Position numbers and translations under genes: made by a program. Shown here piece after piece: positions 21,001 through 33,000 of a stretch of DNA of 64,000 nucleotides. The stretch covers positions 3,545,445-3,609,444 of the forward strand of contig JALMQS010000089.1 of assembly GCA_024734495.1 (NCBI GenBank), in the 5' to 3' direction. Position 1 is the first letter of the stretch, and each line of letters opens with the position of its first letter. The notes under the pieces are model-generated. The model saw only the letters and a program-made list of their open reading frames with translations, ran no database searches and was not told the DNA's origin. The stretch comes from Forficula auricularia (Eukaryota > Arthropoda > Insecta > Dermaptera > Forficulidae).

Positions 21001-24000
21001 GTGTGCTCTCACTTGATATGGGCAACGTCTCAAGTACAAATATAGCAAATTTCAATTTCATTCAATTAATAATAATAATAATTATGAGGACATTGATCTA
21101 ATTAGGATCACTGACCCCTCACAAACATCTCTTAATTAAAAGATTTCTCAAAATAATTAACAAACATTAAGAATAACCAAAATTCGAATTCTAAATGACA
21201 ATATATAAAAATAAAAATAAAAAATAATATAAATTTTTTCTTTCTCTACCTTTTTTACAATTCTTTCGCCCCTTTCTCAATGTTTATTGTCAGTGATCCT
21301 AATTAGATCAATGTCCTCATAATCATTATTATTATTAATTGAATGAAATTGAAATTTGCTACATTTGTACTTGAGACGTTGCCCATATCAAGTGAGAGCA
21401 CACCAAGATTTATGTACCATTTTGTAATTCATATAATTTTGTATATATTATGATAAAATCCACAACAACTCTGCCTGCGGACAATTTATTTATAAAATTA
21501 ATTGTGTCGCTAATACTATAAGATATAATTTTGTAATTAACAAGTTTGGATTTTTTGTAAAAATTTTTATTGTAATTTTATATGTGTGCTCTATCGCTTT
21601 TTTCAGCTCTTAGGAACTGATGATGGCATTATTTAATTAAAGCCGAAACGTTTTCTATAATTCGGGAGTTTTTATTCAGCAGAGGCTACCCATTGGCTGA
21701 ATCCCTCTCCATTACTTAATTATATACATATACAGCCATCAAATTGTATCAACATTATTATATTGGTTTACATTTACAAATAGCAATATCTATTATTATA
21801 ATTATAATTTAAAGCGTGAAATTTCATGTCTTGAATTAAATCTAAGGCTCAGACAAAGCTGTGGGTCCGAGTGGTATAATGTTTTCTCACCGCCAGGTTC
21901 GCTGTCATCAGTGATCCCCCACCAGTGGCGCACAGTTACCCCTTGTCGCGCGGAACTAATGTATGTGAACTTGGCGATAAATGCATTATTTTAATATATA
22001 TTACTAGCTGACGACCGGGCCTTTCGGCCTGGCGTCCTACTTCGGCGGGGAGCGTCTCGTTCATACCAATTTAATAATTGAAATTTAAAATCTTACTGTA
22101 AGTATCGAAAGAATGTGCTGGATGAAATTGATTCAAAAATAAGGAAGAATAAGGAAAGATTTATTTAACACATTGCCTAAGCACGATCACTATCTGACCA
22201 ATCAGAATCGTTCTAATAATTTAACGCTTTGGCATTGGCTATGCACTGGCCAATCAGATCGTTTCCACATACATATATATCCACATGCTTGTTCTATTTT
22301 ATATATATAGATATGATAGATGATGATAGATAGATAGATAGATAATAATAAAGAGAGCGGGAATTCAAATCACTCATTTGAAAATATATATTTCATATAA
22401 AAGGAGTCTCATTAAACATACTTTTTCAATTGACACTGTTTTTATAAGATATACAGCAATACTTTTGGCTGAACAGAAAATAAGATGCCCTCATTTTTTT
22501 TCTTCACTGAAATACAAGAGTCCAAGGTGCTTTTTTCACTATTATTTATATCCGACGATTGGCTGTTCGGTTTTCAATGTGTGTTTGAATAGGAAAAATG
22601 GGAGCCCCAAACACACCCCGCCCGACGATTGGCTGGTTCGGTTTTCAATGTGTGTTTGATTAGAAAAAAAAATGGGAGCCCGAAACACACCCCGCCCGGA
22701 CTAAACTTTCGGAGGTTCGGTTAATAAGTATTCAGTTCGGCTGACGCCAACCGAACCGTCTAAAAACCAGCCCGAAAAGGAGCTATACGAACCCAACCGA
22801 ACTGAATATATATTAACCGAACCGGAGTCGTTTGCACATATTCGGTTCTATTACGTGGTTTGATTTAATAAAAATATTGTAAATAATATTAATAATTACA
22901 TTAATATTGATCTACTGCACTTTTTATTAAAAACCGATTAGACGGAATCAAATTATATTTTAAAATCCCCGGGTTAATATTCGTTGAGTGCTGCACTCTA
23001 GGAGCGCTCGAATAACTAAATAGGGGAGGAAGAGGTGAGCAGAGTGGGGGAACCCTTTTGACAGCGAAATTGACGCTTGAAAAAGGGGACTCACAAGTTT
23101 GCTTTTACCAAATCTAATTGTAAATAAATTATTAAAAAATCTCGATGATGTGGAGGGCCGTATGAAAGCATCATGCGGGCCGGACTTGGCCCGAGGGCCG
23201 TATTTTGGAAATGCTTGCACTAGAGAGTAGTCGTAGCTAATTCCATAGTCTAAACAAAGTTTTCTGCCTTCTGCTCGTTTTGTGGCCCACAGATAGCCAG
23301 TCTGTGTAGAAATGTGCTATATTTTCGTTATTAATGCTTTTAGAGGCTAAATCTAACACTACGCCACAGTGTTTATTAAAAATGAGGCTTGAAGAGATAG
23401 TCTATTTCCGCTGTCTTTATGTCTAGTAAAAAAGAATTAATCTACAAATGAATACTTTACCATTAGTTCTCCTTTAAGGTTGTCTTCTAATTCTAAGTTT
23501 TTAATCATTTCAGTTGAAATTTTTTCAATTATTTCTTCTGTCTGATTTAATTCATTCATATTCTTCAATAAAATTTCATCTTGTTCTTCCTAGAAACAAA
23601 TTATTTTTTTTAATTAATAAATTGAAAAAAAAATTGAAAGCTTTATCAAAACTTGTACGCTCTTTGAAAATTTTGTCAGCGAACGTTTTGAGCTGAAAAA
23701 GTGAAACTTAGCAGAAAGATGTAGCTTTTTATTACAAAATTGTTTGCCAAATTTCAGCTATAATGGTTCAAGAGTGATATAAATATAAAGGTTCTAATTT
23801 TTTTTTCTATTTTTCATCCGAAATTTGATTTGGCAATATCTACTGAGAGGGGTTATTTGCTTTATATTCAAAAAATTCTCCAAGCAAATGTTTAAAAAAT
23901 AATTTCAGGAATTTTTGAAATTGGACCCTAAACTTCTAAGGGGCGTAAAAATTGACAAAATGTATTGATTTTTGATTAGGCAATATCAATTACTATTTTT

Positions 24001-27000
24001 ATTTGATTCTAAATACGGGAATTATCCTAATTATAATTATATAATTTATTAAACTGATCTTGTAGAAGGTACATTGTGCATGCAACTTAACATTAATTGA
24101 TATAGACTGATTTGTGTTACAATATTATCAAATTTTTTATTCATAAATTGTATATAATTCCTATATACTGCTTTTATATTTCGTTTTAAATTTTGTCTTA
24201 AAAGGCATCCTTTGTTTATTTATACAATTTTGTTGTTGTATGTTCTAAATAATTTATATGTTTTTGCCTAGACATTTATTATTGAACTTTTGTTTCCTAA
24301 TAATGTTTATTATTTTTAAATTGAAAGGTTTTTTTAGTCACAAGACAATAATTTAGTTAATTATTATTATTTATTTTATTGATTCGTGAATTATTGTCTT
24401 TTAGTTTGTGACTAAAAAACCCTTTCAATTTAAAAATAATTTAAAAAATTAAGTCACTTAACTTCTGGAAGAATCTTATAAAAAATAATGCTTATGTTAT
24501 TATTTATCTTTTCCCCTTGCATTATTATCTTTGTCATTTTTAGTTAAATTTTATTTTTTTCTCTTTTTTACTGTTGATATACATTTAATGATTTTGTAAA
24601 AAAAGGGTGTGACTGTCGGTTAAATAAATAAATCAATTAAGAAGGCTAAGATATCTACTTTGCTTTTTGTCTAATAAAAAATTCTAAATACGTACAAATC
24701 TATAAAAAGTAATTTAAGGATGTTTTGAAATTCGCCCCTTAAGGAGGTTCTTTCGCGACAATCCACACAAAAAGTTTTAGCCTCGTAACCATTCTATAAA
24801 TATGAACGGAACTAAAATTTTAGGTTATGTTTTTTTAACGTGACTATAGCACTCACACTACGAAATCTCTATATGGATACACACATACTTGCCGGATCGT
24901 TTCCATCCATTGTGCTTATATCCCCTCCACTAAAAATAATCGCCCAAATATGTTTTTTTTTTGTTTTTTATCAAAACTACGTGGTAAATAATTTCTATTT
25001 TTTTTTTTAAGTTACTCCGAATTAATTATTTTAACAAATATTAGTCTTTCATCAAGATGGTGAAAGTCCTTCAATTAAAAAAAATAAAACAATTATCATA
25101 TCCCCACCTACCCTGTGTAAAAAATGTCATTTTTAATTGCAATTATTTCATGTTTGGTGTGGTAAATCGTATTCAAATTTTAACAGTATGTGTATTATGC
25201 TTTTAATGACTTATATTCCAAGTTTTAAAGACTTCTTGAATTTTTGCATTTGTGAAAGAACTACTTTAACTACCCAAAATGAGGATGAGGAGAAAAATTA
25301 TAATTCCTAGTGCCAAATTAATTGAGAACATGTTTTGTTTTTTTGTCTTTGCTACTTTAATAATTTACTAAGTGAAAAAATCATTTTATATACTTGTTTG
25401 GGTTCAGAGCATTTTGTTTGTTGAGGTAATCAATTTTGGACACGTAATAATTAAATCCCAGACAACCAAGCTGAGAAGGCATGCACATAACATCTAGTCC
25501 TATATAAAGAATTATAATAGGAAACTCAATTAACCGTAAATCTCTATTTACCTGTTGCTCACGTGTCATATTAACGTGTAACACAGTATCTTGTATATCT
25601 TTTAGTTTTTGATTGATGCAATTGCTAACTTGTGTACGTGTATCATAAGTAGCTTCTAATTTTGTACGGTCTTCCGACACTTTGTTGAGCTTATCAACAA
25701 TTTCTCGTCGTGATTTCGAAGCCAACACACGAGTCTCATGGATTTTGGTAATCAAATCGTGGGTGTTGGAGTGTTTTAGTGTCATTTCTGTGATGTCCGC
25801 ATTGATACGATAAAATATTTGATTCAGAGTTGGACCATCCGATTGAGAGTCTTTGTGCTGTAAAAATAAAAAAAGATATAAAAATATTAGTTACTTACTC
25901 AAATACTAATGGACTCTTAAGGTAGTTGTTTCGCGACAATATTAGCAAAAAGTTATATAGAACAGATAATAAGGATTCATAATTCATAAGCCCAAAACTT
26001 TTTGCTGTTTATGTACCACTACTAGCCAATCCCGTGCTCGTTTGACAAATCTGGCAACACTGTCTGAGCTTGTATATATTTTATCATAGAAATGTCAGAT
26101 AAAGTACATTATAAATGAAGATTTGTAAAACAAAAAGTTCTTAATAAGCGATTGAAAGTTGTTGCGACAATGGCTGAAGCGGAAAAAAGTTAAAAAAGTA
26201 CTAAAGTTAACCCACTTTTTAGATTAAATAAATGCTTTGTTGTCAGCTTGTTTTTAGTGTAAATTTTTCATTATTTATTCATTATTATCTCAGAAACTGT
26301 GTTGTAACTATGAATTAAAATATTCTTAAAAAATGTATTAGTTATTGTTTTAATGTTGGTTTAGTTTTTTATAACAATGGTAAGAAGGGTTTCTTAATTA
26401 TAATTAAATATGTATTTAAACTTTCCGATATCCCGTATAGTGCAATGTATAAGAGTCTGAAAAACTCGTATCTTTGGAATTTAATATCTCCGGAACTATA
26501 TTGTTCATAAATTTTGTTTTGTCACCAATCGATGCAGAAGTATTTAAATAATAATCTATCTAAATTTCAAAAAAATCCTAAGAAAATTCATATGGTGAAA
26601 CAACTGAAGATGAAGGCAAGGCCATCAAAATCATAGGGTGTTTCAAGTGAATAAAATTATATATAAAAAGTGTTTATTTAAACACGATGGAACATGAAAT
26701 TGTAACAAAAGATAAATTAGATAAAGGTGTTTTTTTAATTATTTATTGGTGTTGAAAGAGTTCTCGTAAGGAAAAAGAAGGCCGTTGATAAACCAAATTC
26801 TTATTGTCCTTAGCAATATTTATTTTCAAAACTAGAAGACAAGTTTTTTCCTTTAAAATATGAATTATAATCATTGCGAGATGTGAAACAAAGCTATATT
26901 AGCATAGCTAAAGATTTTGAGGTAATTATTATAATATATAAAATTCTTTGCCCGATACACTCACTCACTCACTCATCATCAAAACATCCAGAACCACTGG

Positions 27001-30000
27001 ACATAGAATACATCTATGACATAGGGGCTCACTAAGAAAGCATTTTTTCGAAATTCGACCCCTAAGGGGGTCAAAGGGGGCAAAGTGTGTTTTCACTGAT
27101 TATGCGATATCTCTTAAGGACGATAAAATATCTACTTACTTTTTACTTATAAAAATACTAAATTAAAATATCTAAAAACTAATTTCAGGATTTTTTTGAA
27201 ATTCGACCCCTAAAGGGGTCAAAAGGGGCAAAATATCTTTGCAATGTGTTTACACTAATTATGCATTGTCAATTAAGAAAGATAAGATATCTACTTGATT
27301 TTTACTTAATAAAATTCTAAATACAAATATCTAAAAAGTAATTTCTGGATTTTGTGAAATTCGACTCCCAACTATCCAAAATGTTAGTGGGGGCAAAAAT
27401 TAAAACTCTCTCCTATCTTGATCAAATTTTGTCGAGTTATTCTTTATTACTTTAAGAAACTATTCCTGTAAAAATCAAATATCAAAATTGACTGTATGGG
27501 GGCGAAGAGGGGGGGGGGGGGGCAAATTATAGAAATTTTTAGCTTTTTAGTACATTTACTCTTTAGAAACTGTGGATTATTTATTTGCAAATATCTAAAA
27601 AATAATTTCAAGATTTTTTTGTAATCCGACCCCCGCCCCCCTCAACTATCCAAAATGTGAGTGGGGGAAAAATTAAAACTCTCAGATCTTGATCAAATTT
27701 TGTAAAGTTATTCTTTATTACTTTAAGAAACTATTCCTGTAAAAATCAACTATCAAAATTGACTGTATGGGGGCGAAAGAGGGGGCAAAGTATAGAAATT
27801 TTTAGCTTTTTTGTACATTTACTCTTTAGAAAACTGAGAGTTATTTATTTGCAAATATCTAAAAAATAATTTAAACCTCCCAAAATGTGAGTGGGGGCTC
27901 AGTTTTCTAAAGAGTAAAAATCAATAGCCAAAATGAGTGCATGGGGGTGAAAGAGGGGTCAAAATATTACCAATATATATTACAGACCTAATAATCACAT
28001 TCCGAGACGCCGCCCGCCAGAGCCACCTGCCTGGAGGGCCGAGCTGTAGAGGGCGTGCCGAGGGCACGCCTGGAGCAGCTCGTTATTATAATAAAAGAAA
28101 AAGACTATGTTGGTCGAGCTTGGGAAAAGGCCGAGACTGAGAGTGTTCACTCTAATTAAAAGTCTTCAGTACATAACTTATCTTTCTTTTCTCGTTTTGT
28201 TCCTGAACTAGTCTACTTAAGTCTTTTTTCTTTATAATAAGAATTACACTCATTGTTATGCCATGATTTACATGCCTTAAAGGAACCTATCATATCATAC
28301 CTTTAAGAATAGTCTAATTGTTATTATAAAAGAAAGAGACTTTAGTGGACGAGATTACTTTAATTAAAAATTTGTATATTGAGTAAATACCGCTCTTTCT
28401 TCTAGATTTCATAGTTGAAGCGAGAATCATTTAAACTAAACGATTTCCACATCAAAATGCATGGAATGAAAAGTGTTTGGCTGAACACTGATTGATTCAA
28501 GCTGCTTCTAGAATTCAATATTAACAATGTTTTAGAAATAAGAGCAGGTAAATGTATAGTCAATTATAATCATTATAACTATTTTGTACTTTCTCTGCTG
28601 GTGGTCTAACCCAAACAAATCTTCCAAATCCCCCAATTAAAAATGATATGCTTTTTTTAATTTTTACAGTAAGAATTAACTTAGAATCGATTTTTTTTTT
28701 AAATATAATTTGTTGAATTTTGAAAATATTAAATATGAAAATAGTTTTCAAAACTGTCTCCTAGTTTTGAAAATAAATATTGCTAAGGAATTTGGTTTAC
28801 CAACGGCCTTCTTTTTCCTTACGAGAACAAAAGATAAAATTTAAATTAAAACTTTTTTATTCGAAAGATTATGGTATTAAAATTTGAAAATGATTTCGGA
28901 CACCACAGCTTTTTCTTACGGAGTGTTGTAGAGTAGAGAAGTTGGAAATTGAGCCGTTGTTTTATCGAAAAATTGTGTTCAAAGATAAGGCTCATTTTTG
29001 GCTTGTCAGTTTTGTTGACAAATAAAAGTGCCGTATAAGGAGTTATGGGGTAAGGTCAAACCAAAGACTCCATTGCATCATCCAAAAAAGAGCACCGTTT
29101 GGAGTGGTTTCGTACTAGTGGACTTTATTTCTCAAAAATGAGGCCGGAGCTCAGGTTACCCTCAACAGAGAGCGTTACTGTACGATAAAAAATTATTTTT
29201 TTTCAAATAAGAATGACATTGACTGGGGCTGCGCAAGCCCAGTAAAAAATATAAATACAACTTGATTGAAAAATAATAATTAATATACACTTATATTATT
29301 TATACATAGTATTTGTATTTAGATAAATTTCAATGAATTTATAATAACTTTTAAGGAGATAGGTGTTGGTTCTAGGCGAAACATTTTAATATAATAATAA
29401 AACTTGAGCAAGATGCGAGCTAGGTTTCACAAAAAAAGAAATAAAACAAAATTGAGTTTTGAATTCGAATATATTTTGGGGGTGAGCCCATCAGGAGTGT
29501 ATAAATTGACTTGTCACGATTGTGGTGCTTTTTATATAGGGCAGACCTGCAGCTCATTCAAAACACGTTACTCTGAGCATGTAAGAGCTCTTAATCGTCT
29601 CAATAGATCCGATAACATTAATTTAAATTCGACCTCAGTCTTCGCAATTCACTTACATGAACCCAATCATTCAACCTCTAATAATAACCCTATCCCCATT
29701 CATTTCGAAAGAAAAGGGCTTAATTATATATATTATATTAGTAAATTAAATTGGATCTCTTAGAATCCACTGAAATTAAAATAGCTCTCTCAAAAAATTA
29801 AAATATTTTAAATAACCAATTAGAAATGTATAAAAATACAATTATTGATTATATATTATAATAAATTAACTAAGCATTCCTTCTATTGTTCGCACATTGA
29901 ATATTGATATTAGGGTAATTGTACCCTTTCAGGTACTTTCCCATTCCTTCTTATAATAGCAGATATAGTTTCCCATCAGCTGGTTAAAAACTCAATTGTT

Positions 30001-33000
30001 CCATTTGTTGAAAATAGTAATTCTTAGTACACTTTCTCCTCTTCCCCCTACCTTACCCTCACCACACACATTTCAAAAAAATTTTTTTTCAATTTATAAT
30101 CATTTTCTCTGACTCCTGAAGATGGGCTCACTCCCGAAATATATCGAATTCAAAAGTCAAGTTTGATTTATTTCTTTTTGTGTGAAACCTACCTCGCATC
30201 TTGCCCAAGTTTTATTATTATATTTCAATGAATTTAATTTTCAACCTTATTTTCAAATGCCGATAGATGGTTATTCCTCGACTGTTAAATGAGAATCGAT
30301 CATTATTTTTGAATTAAAGTCAACATGAACTGCAAATTGCAAGTGATATCTGATTAATAATAAAGGAATAAGCATATTAATATTTCAAATGAATTTGGAT
30401 AAAGTTTAGCAACGATCCGTTGCAGTTTATTATTTTTATAGACCTTGTATTTATTCAATAAATTATTATATATACAACTCAGATTATTCGTGTCCGTTTT
30501 AAAGTTTTTAGTGAAAACCACACTAACGTTAATAATTTTAATTTACAAATTATTAAATTTTAATTTTTGATACTACAATCTAAGTATAAGCTTTGAATAA
30601 ATCTCAACTCTTTTGAGATTTTCGCCAATAAAAAGTTATAAATAAATAATAAAATAAAAATTATAACATAGATGAAATTCAAAACCTCACCTCTTTGATT
30701 ATTTTCTTCAAATTAGCTTGTTCTTTAGTTAACTCGCAATTCAATTTATTTAAGTCGTCTATTTCTACTACATTTTCAGCAAGTTTTTGCTTCAAAGTTT
30801 CGGTTTCTTTGGTTAACTCTGCGTTTAATCTTTGAAAGTGAGACAATTTTGCACACGACACATCGTTGATTTTGTTAGAGTGGGACAAATCTACACTCAA
30901 CTCTTCGTTGATTTTTTTAGAGTGGGACAAATCTGCACTCAATGTATCTCTCTCTTCAATCAAATTATCATTCGTTTCCTTCAACATGCCCACAATTGTT
31001 TGCAATTTTTCAACATCTTTAACCTTTCGCGTCAATTGTTCTATCTCTTCGGATTTTTGTAAATTTGTAGCCATTTCGTGATCTCGCTTAGATGTCAACT
31101 CTTGATTAGAAGCTTGTAAAATTTCAATTTGCTTTTCGCTACTTTCAAGTTGTTCAATTTTACTTTTCAGTTCTTTTTTTTGCGTAACAATTATCTTGTT
31201 AAATTCTTGTACCTAAAACAAAGAATATTTTTTTTAGACAAAAATTTAGTGTTTCTAAGTGAATGTTAGAAGAAGAGGAATTTACAAAAAAGAATAAAAA
31301 TAGAAATTATAGTAATATCTAAAGAGACTAAGTTCTTGAAGGCTAAGTTTAAGGAATATAGGGATACAAATAAGGGAAGAGGAGATGCCACCAAAACAAC
31401 ATAGAAAATAACATTTATATTTAAAAAAAAAAAAAACATGCTTCTAAAAAGTACAAAATAATGTAATACTTAAGGAGGTTCTTTCGCGACAATGCACACA
31501 AAAAGTTTTAGCCTCGTAACCACTCTATAAATATGGACGGTGTTAAATTTTTAGGTTGTTTTTTTAACGTGACTGTACATTTTACGCTAGTACTTTCTAT
31601 TTATGAATGGATCGTTTCCAAGCCATTGATATTTTATCCCCTCCACTAAAAATAATCGCCCAAATATGTTTTTTTTTTATCAAAACTACGTGGTAAATAA
31701 TTTCAATTTTTTTTTAACTTACTCCGAATATATTATTCTAACAAATATTAGTTTTTCATCAAGATGGTGTAAGTCCTTCAATGAAAAAAAAAAATAAAAT
31801 AATGATCATTTTCCCACCCTTTACCATACGTAAAAAATTTCATTTTTTATTGCAATTATTTCATGTTTGGTGTGGTAAATCGTCTTCAAATTTTGCCCGT
31901 GTGTTTATTATGCTTTTAATGACTAATATTCCAAGTTTCGAAGACTTCTTCAATTTTTGCATTTGTGAAAGAACTACCTTAATCAAAAAGTGAGGGGCGC
32001 AGAAACTTTTAATTAATTTCGTCAAAGTGCCCTCGGCTTTTTGATTAAATATTACATTATTTTGTACTTTTTAGAAGCATGTTTTTTAGTTTTTAGATTT
32101 TTTAAATATAATTTATTTTTTTACTTTTTAGTCTCAATTATTTTTATGAAGAAAAGTTTGCGGAATTTAACAGAACGAAAGTCACATTGATAGATATATA
32201 CAAGTGAAACTAATATAAGAAAGCTATGTTAAGATTTGCCGATGACATTGCCCTTCTAGGAAGCAACAAAAAAGAATTAGAGGACGCTCTGAAAGGAATT
32301 AACCAAATCCTAATAGAAGAAATCAAAATGAAAATAAACAAGAATAAAACCAAGGGCTTAGTTTGTACAAAAAAAAAACGAGACAGGAATGCATCAAAAT
32401 TATCCAAGAAAATCTAGGAGTTAAGGAATTCCGCTAGGTAGGAAGTAATATAACATGGAATGGGAGGAGCGAAAGCGAAATTAAATCAAGAATTGCCCAA
32501 GCAAAAATGGGGTTTAATTCAAAACAAAAACTACTATGCTCCTCCTCAATCAGCTTAGAAAACAGGAAACTGCTATTGAAGACATATGTATGGAGCATAG
32601 CCATGTACGGCTGTGAAACCTGGACAATTAGAGAAGAGGAGAGAAAGAGATTAGAGGCTTTCGAAATGTGGTGCTACAGAAGAATGATGAATATCAAATG
32701 GATGGATAAAATTATAAATGAAGAAGTTCTTGGAAGAATCGGAGAAAAGAAGAACCTTGTGGAAGAGTCTGAAGAAGAGAAGAGGTCAGATTATGGGGCA
32801 CACACTGAGACATGGGGGACTGCTTAGGGATATCTTGGAGGGGGAGGTGGGAAAGACCCAGATTAGAATATTTCAACCAAATAATTGGGGATATGGGATG
32901 CCAGACATTTAGAGAGGTCAAATAGCTGGCGGGGGACAGAGCCGAGTGGAGACGTGTGGTTGCGTCAAACTAGTCTTAGGACTGTATACTCAATGATGAT

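Larger units (their letters stand above)
20692..21720. repeat. One-kilobase near-perfect palindrome with a ribozyme motif in each arm
   Basis: Arms of about 425 bp (20692-21115 and 21290-21720) are inverted with few differences, centred near 21202, with a 170-bp spacer. Outer ends read TAATGGAGAGGGATTCAGCC and its complement. Each arm contains a hammerhead-like hairpin about 60 bp inside. Low divergence between arms points to recent formation or gene conversion. Confidence 0.9.
20313..23217. mobile_element. Large hAT-like element containing a 1-kb palindrome
   Basis: The left end CAGGCATGTCCAAACTTT and the right end on the other strand CAAGCATTTCCAAAATAC are imperfect hAT-like termini, followed by GGGCCATATTTTT and, on the other strand, GGCCCTCGGGCC. 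Flanks CGCTAGAT and CACTAGAG share 6 of 8 bases. No transposase frame is visible. The palindrome at 20692-21720 and a tandem repeat at 22552-22697 lie inside, so the element is either composite or has been heavily invaded. Confidence 0.5.
26640..29260. mobile_element. Broken mariner-type element region with inverted flanks
   Basis: The block AGCAATATTTATTTTCAAAACTAG..AAAGAAGGCCGT near 26755-26860 recurs inverted at 28745-28838 (TTTGAAAATAAATATTGCTA, ACGGCCTTCTTTTTCC). A decayed transposase lies at 28955-29215. Between the blocks is unrelated tandem-repeat DNA, so this is a composite formed by rearrangement. Outer limits are uncertain. Confidence 0.5.
29380..30225 (+). mobile_element. Penelope-like retroelement fragment in inverted terminal repeats
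   Basis: AACTTGAGCAAGATGCGAGC (from 29402) recurs inverted as CTCGCATCTTGCCCAAGTT ending near 30213, and the homology continues inward through GTTTCAC and TTTTGAATTCGA to the hairpin on each side. Between them lies a GIY-YIG endonuclease remnant. Inverted, partly truncated terminal repeats are a known feature of Penelope-like elements. The reverse-transcriptase part is missing. Confidence 0.82.

Noticed and set aside
26920..27950. CRISPR-like array from regular spacing of repeats
   Set aside because: Units are long, degenerate and eukaryotic-type tandem repeats with poly-G slippage; no short identical repeats with unique spacers.
29404..29487. First 27 codons of the endonuclease frame as genuine protein
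   Set aside because: The DNA is the inverted terminal repeat of the element, present again at 30130-30215, so it is chance read-through upstream of the true domain.
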